DNA from: Halomonas halophila
Lineage (GTDB): Bacteria > Pseudomonadota > Gammaproteobacteria > Pseudomonadales > Halomonadaceae
DNA: 64,000 nt
Reading direction: 5' to 3'
NCBI RefSeq assembly: GCF_030406665.1
Contig: NZ_CP129121.1
Location: 1,364,001 to 1,428,000 of the forward strand
Shown: positions 26,849-34,833 of the stretch, piece by piece
Layout of the letters: each line of letters starts with the position of its first letter
Position numbering within the stretch: the stretch's first letter is position 1
The notes under the pieces: generated by a model
Seen by the model: only the letters and a program-made list of their open reading frames with translations
Told to the model about the DNA's origin: nothing
The model's database searches: none
Made by a program: the position numbers and the translations under genes

Positions 26849-27685
26849 ATGGCACACCAACGACCCGAGACGCTCGCAGAGGCCCCGCTGGGCCGCGAGT
26901 CCGCCTACCCGGAGCACTACGACGCCGGGCTGCTGTACCCGATTGCCCGCGCCGCCAACCGCGCGCCGCTGGGCATCGAGGAGGGCGCGCTGCCGTTCGT
27001 CGGCGAGGACGAATGGCACGCCTTCGAGGTCTCCTGGCTCAATGCCCGCGGCAAGCCCATCGTCGCCGTGGCGCGCTTCCGGCTGCCGGCCGAGTCGCCG
27101 CGGCTGATCGAGTCCAAGTCGTGGAAGCTCTACCTCAACAGCTTCAACCAGACCCGCCTGGCCTCGCAGGACGAGGCCCGGGCGATCATGGAGCGCGACC
27201 TCTCCGCCGCGGCCGGCGCGCCGGTGGCCGTGGAGCTGTTCGGCGTCGACGACGCGGCGCTCGCCCCGCGCCGCCTGCCGGGGGAGTGCATCGACGAGCG
27301 TGACATCGAGGTCGAGGACTACACGCCCAGCGCCGAGCATCTGGCCACCGGCGACGAGATCGTCGAGGAAACGCTGCATTCGCACCTGCTCAAGTCCAAC
27401 TGCCCGGTCACCGGCCAGCCCGACTGGGGCAGCGTGATGATCCGCTACCGCGGGCCGCGCCTCGATCGCGACGGCCTGCTGCGCTACCTGATCGGCTATC
27501 GCCAGCATCAGGACTTCCATGAGCACTGCGTCGAGCACATCTTCATGGACCTGATGGAACGGGCGAAGCCTGAGCGGCTGCTGGTGCTGGCGCGCTACGT
27601 GCGCCGCGGCGGCCTCGACATCAGCCCCTGGCGCGGCACCCCCGGGGAGCAGCCGCCGACGCCGCTTCGTCTGGCGAGACAGTAG
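26849..27685 (+). CDS. queF: NADPH-dependent 7-cyano-7-deazaguanine reductase
   Basis: A 278-residue QueF of the long (two-domain T-fold) type that reduces preQ0 to preQ1 in queuosine synthesis. The catalytic Cys is about residue 185 in LLKSNCPVTGQPDWG, with Asp at about residue 192. The QueF motif ESKSWKLYLNSFNQTR is at about residues 88-103, and HEHCVEHIF is present near the C-terminus. The start at 26849 has AGGAG upstream. It lies two bases after the yadH stop. Confidence 0.95.
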   Translation: MAHQRPETLAEAPLGRESAYPEHYDAGLLYPIARAANRAPLGIEEGALPFVGEDEWHAFEVSWLNARGKPIVAVARFRLPAESPRLIESKSWKLYLNSFNQTRLASQDEARAIMERDLSAAAGAPVAVELFGVDDAALAPRRLPGECIDERDIEVEDYTPSAEHLATGDEIVEETLHSHLLKSNCPVTGQPDWGSVMIRYRGPRLDRDGLLRYLIGYRQHQDFHEHCVEHIFMDLMERAKPERLLVLARYVRRGGLDISPWRGTPGEQPPTPLRLARQ

Positions 27686-27779
27686 GGCTTTTCCGCCACC
27701 AGACTCGGCACGACAGCCATCGAGCGGCTTGATAGAGTATCGAGAACCTTTCTCGTCTGACCTCGGCAAGGAGACACCG

Positions 27780-28340
27780 ATGGATGCGATGACGCTGCTG
27801 CAACAACGCAGCTCCATGGGCAAGCTGATGGCCCCGGCCCCCAACGCGGAACAGCTCGAGGCGATGTACCGGGCCGCGCTGCGTGCTCCGGACCACAAGG
27901 AGCTCCGGCCCTGGCGCTTCATCGAGTTCTCGGGCGACGGGCTCGACCGCCTCGGCGAGCTGTTCGCCGAGGCCGAGCGGGTCGAGAACCCCGATGCCCC
28001 GGAGGCCGTGCTCGAGGGCGCGCGCAAGAAGCCCAGGCGCGCACCGATGATCATCGCCGTGGTCGCCAGGGTCACCCCGGACGAGCCCAAGGTGCCGCGG
28101 GTCGAGCAGGTGATCTCCGCCGGCTGCGCCGCCCACGGCCTGCTGCTGGCCGCGCACGCCCAGTGCCTGGGCGCCATGTGGCGCACCGGCAAGTACGCCT
28201 TCGACGCCACCGTGCGCGAAGGGCTCGGCCTGGCCGGGCAGGACGAGCTGGTCGGCTTCCTCTATCTGGGGCAGATCGGCGGCCGCCACCGCCCGGTGCC
28301 CGAGCACGACCTCGACGCCTTCGTCGAGCGCTGGAGCTGA
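27780..28340 (+). CDS. NAD(P)H nitroreductase, YdjA type
   Basis: A 186-residue FMN flavoprotein of the small nitroreductase family. The N-terminal MDAMTLLQQRSSMGKLMAPAP and RAALRAPDHKELRPWRFI are close to E. coli YdjA. The central GCAAHGLLLAAHAQCLGAMWRTG and C-terminal VGFLYLGQIGG are conserved. The ATG at 27780 is preceded by AAGGAGA. The next gene starts two bases after its stop. The physiological substrate is not known. Confidence 0.88.
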   Translation: MDAMTLLQQRSSMGKLMAPAPNAEQLEAMYRAALRAPDHKELRPWRFIEFSGDGLDRLGELFAEAERVENPDAPEAVLEGARKKPRRAPMIIAVVARVTPDEPKVPRVEQVISAGCAAHGLLLAAHAQCLGAMWRTGKYAFDATVREGLGLAGQDELVGFLYLGQIGGRHRPVPEHDLDAFVERWS

Positions 28341-28342
28341 GC

Positions 28343-28846
28343 ATGCGCGAGCTCGGCGTTCCCCATCCGCGCCTGCCGCTGCCGTCGGCGGGCGGGGAAG
28401 ACGATCCGGCGGCCTTCCTGGCCTGGCTGCGCGAAGCCATCCCGATGGTCGAGCATCTCGGTATCGAGGCCATGCGGCGCGACGGCGAGGCGCTGGAATG
28501 GCGGCTCGCCATCGCCCCGAGCCTCAACGACAAGGGCACCGGCTTCGGCGGTGCCCTGACCGCCCAGACCACGCTGCTCGGCTGGTGCTGGGCCACGCTC
28601 TGGCTGCGGCGTCACGGTGTTGAGCGCGACGTGGTGGTGGCCGAGGCCAGTCAGCGCTTCCTGGCGCCGGTGACCGGCGACTATCGGCTGGTCTGCACGC
28701 CGGAGAGCGATGACGGCCCGGCGCGCCTCGAGGAGCGTCTGGCGGAGCGGGGCAGGGGGCGCATCGCCCTGGTGCAGCGCCTGTACTGCGGCGAGACCCT
28801 GTGCCTCGAGGCCCGCGGCGACTACGCCGTGCGCCCGGCAGGCTGA
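28343..28846 (+). CDS. Thioesterase-like protein (YiiD C-terminal domain family)
   Basis: A 167-residue hotdog-fold protein. MVEHLGIEAMRRDGEALEWRLAI followed by LNDKGTGFGGALTAQTTLLGW matches the putative thioesterase domain found at the C-terminus of YiiD. A catalytic role is inferred from the family only. It is two bases downstream of the nitroreductase gene, so the two are likely co-transcribed. Confidence 0.72.
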   Translation: MRELGVPHPRLPLPSAGGEDDPAAFLAWLREAIPMVEHLGIEAMRRDGEALEWRLAIAPSLNDKGTGFGGALTAQTTLLGWCWATLWLRRHGVERDVVVAEASQRFLAPVTGDYRLVCTPESDDGPARLEERLAERGRGRIALVQRLYCGETLCLEARGDYAVRPAG

Positions 28847-28884
28847 GCCACCGGGCCCGATCTGCAAGAAATCGAAAAAACCAC

Positions 28885-28913
28885 TTGCGTACACGGACTT
28901 AAGTGGATAATAT
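28885..28913 (+). promoter_or_regulatory. Promoter of tRNA-Ser
   Basis: TTGCGT (28885-28890), 17 bases, then TAATAT (28908-28913). An overlapping GATAAT starts two bases earlier. A GC-rich stretch (ACGCCCC) follows. Confidence 0.55.
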
Positions 28914-28968
28914 ACGCCCCGTTCTCGAGGCAAAGGCAGCAAGCCAAACGGTTCGAGAGCCAAAATGC

Positions 28969-29056
28969 GGAGGGGTGTCCGAGTGGTCGAAGGAGCACGC
29001 CTGGAAAGTGTGTAAGTCGAAAGGCTTCGAGGGTTCGAATCCCTCCCCCTCCGCCA
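28969..29056 (+). tRNA. tRNA-Ser(GGA)
   Basis: 88 bases with a long variable arm. Acceptor GGAGGGG/CCCCTCC pairs fully, the anticodon loop CTGGAAA reads GGA, and CCA is encoded. Confidence 0.95.
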
Positions 29057-29064
29057 AGAATTCT

Positions 29065-29096
29065 AAAAAAGCCGCTGAGCCATCAGCGGCTTTTTT
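29065..29096 (+). terminator. Terminator of tRNA-Ser
   Basis: An 8-bp perfect stem (29071-29078 with 29083-29090), flanked by six As and six Ts. Confidence 0.9.
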
Positions 29097-29283
29097 GTGT
29101 TTGTGTCCCTCCTCATCCCCCGCTTTTGCCCATCGGCGTCGCTCCGATGCCCGGTCCCGGAATCGCCCCGGATCTCCTGAACACTTTCAGGTTCAATGTC
29201 GCCGTTCGTCCTCCATGGATGACAGGTCATGCTTGGGCCGATCTGAAACTGCTCGGCAACGCGGTCCAGTCGAGGCAGGCGGT

Positions 29284-29315
29284 TTGACCTTTGGGTCGCA
29301 CAAGGGTTCTAGGCT
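29284..29315 (+). promoter_or_regulatory. MerR-type promoter and operator upstream of the glutaredoxin-MauE gene
   Basis: TTGACC (29284-29289) and TAGGCT (29310-29315) are 20 bases apart, the over-long spacing typical of MerR-family promoters. Between and overlapping them is the dyad ACCTTTG-N7-CAAGGGT (29287-29307), whose arms match in six of seven positions. No merR-like gene is in the window. The rest of the 308-bp stretch from the tRNA-Ser terminator to 29404 shows nothing I could name. Confidence 0.6.
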
Positions 29316-29404
29316 AAAAGTTTCATGGAAACCATGGCCGAAGCGCCTGGCCATGAATGCCACGCGCGCGAATGCCTGTCAGGCACTGAAGGAGGTGAAT
29401 GCCC

Positions 29405-30178
29405 ATGAACAGCGTCTCATCGGCGTCTTCCGCACCGCACAAGACGGCCCGTGTCTACCGTATGAAGACGGACGAGCACCTGTGTCCGTTTGGCCTGAAG
29501 ACCGTGGATCTGCTCAAGCGCAAGGGCTATCGGGTCGAGGATCACCCCCTCGCCTCGCGGGACGCGATCGAGGAATTCAAGGAGCAGGCCGGTGTCGATA
29601 CCACGCCCCAGGTTTACATCGGCGAGGAGCGCGTAGGAGGCTATGAGGAGGTTCGCGCCCACCTGGGAATGAGCGTGCCCGGCGAGAAGGAGACCACCTA
29701 TCAGCCGGTCATCGCCATCTTCGCGATTTCCTTGCTGATCGGCCTGGCGGTGAGCTGGGCGGCCAGTGGCACTCTGGTATCGCCACGCATGCCCGAGTAT
29801 GCGGTTGCCACCGCCATGGTGCTGCTGGGGCTCCAGAAGCTGCAGGATGTCGAAAGCTTCAGCACCATGTTCCTCAACTATGACCTGCTCGCCCAGCGCC
29901 ATGTCCCTTACGGCTACGTCTACCCCTTCGCTGAGGCCCTGGCCGGTATCCTGATGCTGGCAGGCGCCCTGATCTGGCTCGCGGCGCCACTGGCGCTGTT
30001 CATTGGCACGGTAGGGGCCGTGTCGGTCTTCAAGGCCGTCTACATTGACAAGCGGGAGCTCAAGTGCGCCTGCGTGGGCGGCAACAGCAACGTGCCCCTG
30101 GGCTTCGTCTCCTTGACCGAGAACCTGGTCATGATGGGGATGGGGCTCTGGATGCCGCTGAAACAGCTCATCCTGTGA
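29405..30178 (+). CDS. Fusion of glutaredoxin domain and MauE/DoxX-type membrane domain
   Basis: A 257-residue protein. Residues about 17-95 are a glutaredoxin domain with CPFG at residue 27 (a single cysteine, where dithiol glutaredoxins have CPYC) and the TTPQVYIGEERVGGY cis-proline/GSH region. Residues about 100-255 hold four hydrophobic helices of the MauE type, with the conserved ELKCACVGGNSNVPLGF loop containing two more cysteines. MauE-like proteins are thought to carry electrons or thiols across the inner membrane. The ATG at 29405 is nine bases after GGAGG (29391-29395). A MerR-type promoter upstream suggests induction by a metal or redox signal (inference). Confidence 0.82.
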   Translation: MNSVSSASSAPHKTARVYRMKTDEHLCPFGLKTVDLLKRKGYRVEDHPLASRDAIEEFKEQAGVDTTPQVYIGEERVGGYEEVRAHLGMSVPGEKETTYQPVIAIFAISLLIGLAVSWAASGTLVSPRMPEYAVATAMVLLGLQKLQDVESFSTMFLNYDLLAQRHVPYGYVYPFAEALAGILMLAGALIWLAAPLALFIGTVGAVSVFKAVYIDKRELKCACVGGNSNVPLGFVSLTENLVMMGMGLWMPLKQLIL

Positions 30179-30359
30179 ATGATACGTAGGCGGATGGCCG
30201 AGTCCTCGGATCGTACACCCGAATACCAAGAGGCTAACCCGACGCCGGCGGGCGCGGTTGCCGCGGGCGCGAAGGCATGATCGGGGCCGGCAGCTTCGCC
30301 CTGAGCGGCCGGGTGACACCGAGCTTCGGCGTGCTTCAGGCTTCGCCGAGCTGGAGCGA

Positions 30360-30644
30360 CTACCCGGAGATCAACCGTGCCCCTGGGGGTACCTGATATC
30401 GAAGCTCATGGCACGGGCCGGGCGGTGGCTGCTGGCCGGCGGGCCGGTCCGGATACCAGATGCGGCACTCACCGGGCGGTGGCTGGTGGCCGCTGGGCAC
30501 AGGGGTTCCGTACCGGTGATAGTCATCTCCGCGATGTCGATCCTCGTATCCTCCATAGCCACCGTATCCGTCTGCGTACGCCACGCAGCCGGCCAATGTT
30601 CCCAGCAGCCCCAGTGCGGCGCCAATCCTCGCGATTCCGATCAT
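30360..30644 (-). CDS. Small lipoprotein with repeated PPPG-Cys motif
   Basis: A 94-residue protein with a lipoprotein signal peptide (lipobox LAGC at about residues 17-20). A Gly/Tyr-rich segment is followed by two copies of a short motif, SGHQPPPGECRIWYPDRP and AGQQPPPGPCHELR. Similar PPPG-Cys proteins occur in several proteobacteria with no known function. The start at 30644 has GAGGA four bases upstream. It is divergent from the next lipoprotein gene. Likely outer membrane or periplasmic. Confidence 0.75.
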   Translation of the reverse strand: MIGIARIGAALGLLGTLAGCVAYADGYGGYGGYEDRHRGDDYHRYGTPVPSGHQPPPGECRIWYPDRPAGQQPPPGPCHELRYQVPPGARLISG

Positions 30645-30827
30645 GACGTCCTCGGTGGGGAAGTGAAGCGACGGTCATTCTAGCCACCGTGGCAGGCAGG
30701 GCTGGCTCTCCACGGGTTCTTTCACGATATTGCCTCCAGCTGTTGCCTTTTTGCCACAGGGGCATCCCGGCAATGTCGGTTAACTTGCAGGTGACACTTG
30801 CCGCCGCACATCGCCGGGAGAGTTACC

Positions 30828-31154
30828 ATGCGTTTTCCTCATATGCTGCTGTTCATCATTGCCCTGGCGAGCCTGGTGGGATGCAGCTATCAGCCTGCCC
30901 GGATCAGCTCGGTGCCGGCCATCATCATCGATGACGATGTCTACCACCGTGATCGCGACTGGGAAGACCGTGACTGGGATGACGATGACCGCTGGGAGCG
31001 AAGGAGAGAGTGGGAACGGGAGCGTCTCGAGGAGGCGTACGAACGCCGGGAGGAGCGTCGTGAGCGTGAACGTGAGCGTGAACGTGAGCGCTGGGAGGAG
31101 GCCAGGGAGCGTCAAAGAGAGCGCTGGGAAGAGGCGCACGAGCGATGGGATTGA
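30828..31154 (+). CDS. Small lipoprotein with long Arg/Glu-rich tail
   Basis: A 108-residue protein with a lipoprotein signal peptide (lipobox LVGC at about residues 16-19), a short hydrophobic-acidic linker (PAIIIDDDVYHRD), and then about 70 residues almost wholly Arg, Glu, Asp and Trp (for example RERERERERERWEEARER). The tail should form a charged single alpha helix. Its DNA contains short tandem repeats of CGTGAGCGTGAA around 31059-31090. The start at 30828 is preceded by GGGAG. I recognise no function. Confidence 0.72.
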   Translation: MRFPHMLLFIIALASLVGCSYQPARISSVPAIIIDDDVYHRDRDWEDRDWDDDDRWERRREWERERLEEAYERREERRERERERERERWEEARERQRERWEEAHERWD

Positions 31155-31298
31155 CCGCGCTTGCGCGATGACGGCTGGGGCGGCTGACTGGCTAAGGGAG
31201 GTCCGGTGCCGCCGTTGAGCCTCCGGTTTGCCTGTTTGGCCCCTCCATGAGTAGCCTTTCCGTATCCGGCCTGCCGGCGCCTCCGAGGCTCATGCTGC

Positions 31299-33089
31299 AT
31301 GATCCTGCGCGTTTCCTTCCCGAATATCCTGCTGTCGTGCGGCCTGCGCCCGATGCTGGCGGCCATGGTGCTGCTGTTCTTGCTCTCCACCGGCGCCATG
31401 GCGTCGTCGGGGCCGCCGCCGAGCATCGAGAGCGTCGCCATGCTGGCCGATCCGGGAGGGCAGTGGCAGGCAAAGGAGCTGGCCGGCCGGGAGGATGCCT
31501 TCCGGCCGGTCGAGACCAGGGCTGATCTGAGCATCGGCTACACCGGCCATCCGGTGTGGCTGCGCTTGCGGGTCTCGGGCGGGGCGCATGGCGCGAGCGA
31601 GGCCGTGCTGCGCTTCGTCTATCCGTTGCTGGAGCACGTCTCGCTCTATCGGGTCCAGGGCGGCGCGATCGCGGAGGTGTGGCAGAGCGGGCTGGTGGTG
31701 CCGCCCGAGCGGCGGGCGGTGGCGCACCGCTTGCCCGCCTTTCCGCTGAATCTCGAGGCCGGCGAGACCGCCACGCTGCTGGCGAGAGTGGAAAGCGCCG
31801 GTAGCATGGCGCTCGGCGTCGAGCTGCTGAGCCTCGAAGCCTTCCGGGTCGCCAACGACCGGGAGATGTTCTGGCTCTCCGCCTACGTCGGCCTGCTGGT
31901 GGCGCTGGGCGCCTATAACCTGCTGCTGTTCGTCGGGCTCCAGGAGCGCGTGTTCCTGCTCTATGCGCTGTTCGTCGGCAGCTTCTGCGTGGCGGTCATC
32001 ACCGCCAACGGCCTCGGGCCATTGCTGCTGTGGAGCGGGCTGGGCGAGGCGACGGTTCGCTTCGTCACCTTAGGCTTCACGCTCTCGGCGGCGCTGGGCA
32101 CGCTCTTCGCCCAGCAGTTCCTGCGTACCCGGCATTTCGCGCCGCGCTGGCACCGGGCCCTGCGCTGGCTGCTGGTGGCATGCCTGGCGGGCGTGGTCGG
32201 CGCCGGCCTTCTGCCGCGCCGCGGGGCCCTGCAGCTGATGGACGTGGTCGGGCTGGTGACCTGCCTGTCGCTGCTGGCCTGTGCCGTCACCTGTGCCTAC
32301 CGCCGCGTGCCGGGCGCCAGGCTGTTCGTGCTGGCCTGGGCCTTCCTGCTGGTGGGCGCGTCGATCTTCGCCCTGCGCAATCTCGGCATCATTCCCTCGA
32401 ACGCCTTCACGCTGTACGGCATCCAGGCGGGATCGGCGCTGGAGATGCTGCTGCTGTCCTTCGCGCTGGCGGCGCGCTTCAATACGCTCAAGCGCCAGAA
32501 GGAGAAGGCCCAGGCGCAGCTGGTGGCATCGCTGAAGACCCAGGAATCGATCCTCGAGAAGCGCGTCGCCGAGCGCACCGCGGAGCTCGAGGAGATGGCC
32601 CGCCAGGACACCCTGACCGGGCTGTTGAACCGCACCGGACTGGCCGATCGCGCGGCGGCGGCCTGGGGGCGCCGCGAGAAGAACGGCAGCCCGTTGGCGG
32701 TGCTGATGCTGGATCTCGACGACTTCAAGCCGATCAACGACCGCTTCGGCCACGCCACGGGCGACAGCGTCATCCAGGTCATCGCCGGGCGGCTGCGCCA
32801 CCAGATACGCCAGCACGACCACTGCGCCCGCATCGGCGGCGACGAGTTCCTGGTGCTGTGTGAGGACCTGAGCGGCCTCGAGGAGGTCGAGGCGCTGAAG
32901 CAGCGCCTGGATGCTGCGATCCGCCAGCCGGTCCGGCTCTCGGACGACACGGCGATCCGGGTGGGCGTCAGCATCGGGATCGGCTTCGATGCCTCCGGCA
33001 CCCAGGACCTCGAGTCGCTGATGCGCCGCGCGGACGCGGCGATGTATGCCAGCAAGCGTGACGAGCGGCGGCGCGCCGAAGGCTCGTGA
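31299..33089 (+). CDS. Diguanylate cyclase with 7TMR-DISM sensor
   Basis: A 596-residue inner-membrane protein. A signal peptide (about residues 15-37) is followed by a periplasmic 7TMR-DISM extracellular domain (about 40-185), seven transmembrane helices (about 190-395), a coiled coil (LEKRVAERTAELEEMARQD), and a GGDEF domain. The active site GGDEF begins at residue 513 and is intact. An RxxD inhibition site (RQHD) lies five residues before it, as in product-inhibited cyclases. It should make c-di-GMP in response to an unknown periplasmic ligand. The ribosome site at 31299 is weak; residue 19 Met is an alternative start. Confidence 0.9.
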   Translation: MILRVSFPNILLSCGLRPMLAAMVLLFLLSTGAMASSGPPPSIESVAMLADPGGQWQAKELAGREDAFRPVETRADLSIGYTGHPVWLRLRVSGGAHGASEAVLRFVYPLLEHVSLYRVQGGAIAEVWQSGLVVPPERRAVAHRLPAFPLNLEAGETATLLARVESAGSMALGVELLSLEAFRVANDREMFWLSAYVGLLVALGAYNLLLFVGLQERVFLLYALFVGSFCVAVITANGLGPLLLWSGLGEATVRFVTLGFTLSAALGTLFAQQFLRTRHFAPRWHRALRWLLVACLAGVVGAGLLPRRGALQLMDVVGLVTCLSLLACAVTCAYRRVPGARLFVLAWAFLLVGASIFALRNLGIIPSNAFTLYGIQAGSALEMLLLSFALAARFNTLKRQKEKAQAQLVASLKTQESILEKRVAERTAELEEMARQDTLTGLLNRTGLADRAAAAWGRREKNGSPLAVLMLDLDDFKPINDRFGHATGDSVIQVIAGRLRHQIRQHDHCARIGGDEFLVLCEDLSGLEEVEALKQRLDAAIRQPVRLSDDTAIRVGVSIGIGFDASGTQDLESLMRRADAAMYASKRDERRRAEGS

Positions 33090-33112
33090 TGGCCGGCCGG
33101 GGAAAGCGATGC

Positions 33113-33847
33113 TTAACGAGCGTGGTCCGAGAGGCCGATCAGTCGGTCGGTGCGCTGGGCGCTGAGCCGCTGGATCAGCCGCCGCAGTCGACGTCGTTGT
33201 CGCCAGGACGCGAGGCGCTTGGTGTCCCAGCTCGCCGGCGTCAGGGCACACTGATCCCCGCGATCCTCGAGCCGGAAACGCCGCTCGGCGCCGACCGGCA
33301 TGTCCTCTGGCCCGTAGATGCCGATGAGTCGGATCGTCAGGCTGTGCAGCACCAGATCATCCGCCGGGCGATGGCCGGCCATCTCGATGCCCTCCAGCTC
33401 GGCGATGCTGTGGATCAGCCCGGAAAAGGTGCCGATGTGCAGGAAATCGCCCGAGTCCAGCGGCCCCTGTCGGGTGTCATGCCGCCCGGCACTCGGGTCG
33501 TGGCGCCGCTCGGGGGGAGCCCCGTCGTGCGTGGTCGTGTTGCCCCGCGTCTCGTCACCTTCGCTGTACTGCTGCTCGCGGTCGGTCACGTCTACGGTGA
33601 TGGTGCCCCGCGAGGTCTCGAGGTCGGCGACGATGTACTCGAGGAAGATCGATTCGGCGCTCATGTTGCTGATGATGCACAGGGCATCGATGTCGCGTTT
33701 CTTGCCGCGGTTGATCAACAGCCTAGGGCGCCGCTGTCGGCGAAAGCCCCAGTAGAGCAGCTGCGCATACACCAGCCAGATGGCCAGCGTGACCAGGTTG
33801 ATGAAGACGACCAGCACGTCCCGGTGCTGCGCTAACCATTCGAACAT
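33113..33847 (-). CDS. Membrane-anchored protein of unknown function
   Basis: A 244-residue protein with one N-terminal transmembrane helix (VLVVFINLVTLAIWLVYAQLL, about residues 10-31), followed by a basic stop-transfer segment (RRQRRPRLLINRGKKRD) and a soluble domain. The segment ALCIISNMSAESIFLEYIVADL looks like a beta-sandwich core. The middle (about residues 88-130) is polar and disordered. I do not recognise the family. It converges with the cyclase gene, 23 bp away, so a link to c-di-GMP signalling cannot be excluded but has no support beyond position. Confidence 0.65.
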   Translation of the reverse strand: MFEWLAQHRDVLVVFINLVTLAIWLVYAQLLYWGFRRQRRPRLLINRGKKRDIDALCIISNMSAESIFLEYIVADLETSRGTITVDVTDREQQYSEGDETRGNTTTHDGAPPERRHDPSAGRHDTRQGPLDSGDFLHIGTFSGLIHSIAELEGIEMAGHRPADDLVLHSLTIRLIGIYGPEDMPVGAERRFRLEDRGDQCALTPASWDTKRLASWRQRRRLRRLIQRLSAQRTDRLIGLSDHAR

Positions 33848-34275
33848 GACGTTCCCTGTCGTTGCCTCGCGGATCGCTCCCCAGCCTAAAGCAAAAGCCC
33901 CGGCGCTGTCCTGGCGGCGGTGGGCGCTCGGGGTTCTGGCGGACCCTGGCGTCCTCGGAGCGTCGCGTTTCTGTTAGTGATTTCTTACGTCCGGCGGCGT
34001 CGATGCCATGCGGCCGGAAGCCGGGAGGCGCGTCATGATGGAGTCATGGCGTGCACCCGGCCACCAGGGCCCGGGTCAGGTCGGGCCATGGACGGCCCGT
34101 GCATGCCAGGGACTCGGTGAGCGCCCGGCGGTACCCGTACCCCCTGCGGGCAGCCGCCAAGTCTCATTGTTACGACGTGATCGAGACGTCACTTTTCCCT
34201 GCTTGGCCCCCCTCGTGGGGGCATTTTTTGGCGTGGACCACGTTTGGGGGTGAGCCGCACGCCGTGTCGCCGGCG
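33848..34275. other. 428-bp stretch without a confident gene
   Basis: The gap lies between two minus-strand genes. It holds an orphan plus-strand terminator at 34206-34229 and several short inverted repeats (for example GGGCCATGGACGGCCC near 34084), but no reading frame with a good start and coding character. A small RNA on the plus strand is possible. Confidence 0.5.
34206..34229 (+). terminator. Orphan plus-strand terminator, possible small-RNA end
   Basis: A 6-bp GC stem (34206-34211 with 34217-34222, loop CTCGT), then A and six Ts. No plus-strand gene ends here: the flanking genes are both on the minus strand, and the nearest upstream plus-strand stop is at 33089. Confidence 0.6.
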
Positions 34276-34680
34276 CTATGCCCCGGTGCGGCGGCCGGCT
34301 GGCGGGGAGGGCAGATGCTCCACCCACTCCAGGGCGTCGGGCTTGTGGCGGTGGGTGAAGGTGCGGATCTCCATCGACTTGAACAGATGATTCTCCAGCC
34401 GCGTCAGGTGGCGCACCCAGTGCCTGTCGCTGAGCACCGCGGCGCGATAGTAGCGGTTGAGATCGCCGATCTGGGTCAGGCCGTAGCCGAGGTCGCGCAG
34501 GAAGGCGGTGAAGGTCATCCAGCGCATCTCGTCGATCTCGGCGTAGAGGCTGATACGGGGCTGGGTCTTCTTGGTCGCCTCGATGGCATCGATGGCCACC
34601 TGAAGGTCCGGCGCGGTGACGCGGCCGCTGACCTTCATCGCCACCACGTGATCGGCCCCCGAGGGCAGGAGTTCAAGCAT
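34276..34680 (-). CDS. SpoIIAA-like (DUF3478-type) protein
   Basis: A 134-residue protein with a STAS/SpoIIAA-like fold: MLELLPSGADHVVAMKVSGRVTAPD, then ISLYAEIDEMRWMTFTAFLRDL. This pattern matches the SpoIIAA-like family of unknown role. The start at 34680 has GGGAGG seven bases upstream and is preferred over an upstream in-frame ATG. It follows the RND genes but is separated from them by a terminator hairpin, so it is probably transcribed alone. Confidence 0.75.
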   Translation of the reverse strand: MLELLPSGADHVVAMKVSGRVTAPDLQVAIDAIEATKKTQPRISLYAEIDEMRWMTFTAFLRDLGYGLTQIGDLNRYYRAAVLSDRHWVRHLTRLENHLFKSMEIRTFTHRHKPDALEWVEHLPSPPAGRRTGA

Positions 34681-34779
34681 GATCGGGCCTCCCTGGCTCT
34701 GGCTGGGATGGTCGTGTCTTACCCTGAGCATAGTCGCTGGCGAGGCGAAAGGCCGTGGCTCGGCGCCGAAAGGCAGCGA

Positions 34780-34805
34780 AGCCCGGCGTCGCGTGCGACG
34801 CCGGG
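34780..34805 (-). terminator. Terminator of the RND efflux operon
   Basis: An 11-bp perfect stem (34780-34790 with 34795-34805, loop CGTG) lies 29 bases downstream of the permease stop. The T run is short (TTC on the minus strand). Confidence 0.55.
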
Positions 34806-34833
34806 CCCCGTTCCTGACGGCGGTGACGCGGCC

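Noticed and set aside
30258..30683. A 141-codon plus-strand frame opposite the PPPG lipoprotein gene
   Set aside because: It has no signal or domain, while the minus-strand frame has a ribosome site, a lipobox and a duplicated motif.
34008..34253. An 81-codon plus-strand frame in the gene-free stretch
   Set aside because: No good ribosome site or coding pattern, and it runs through the terminator hairpin.
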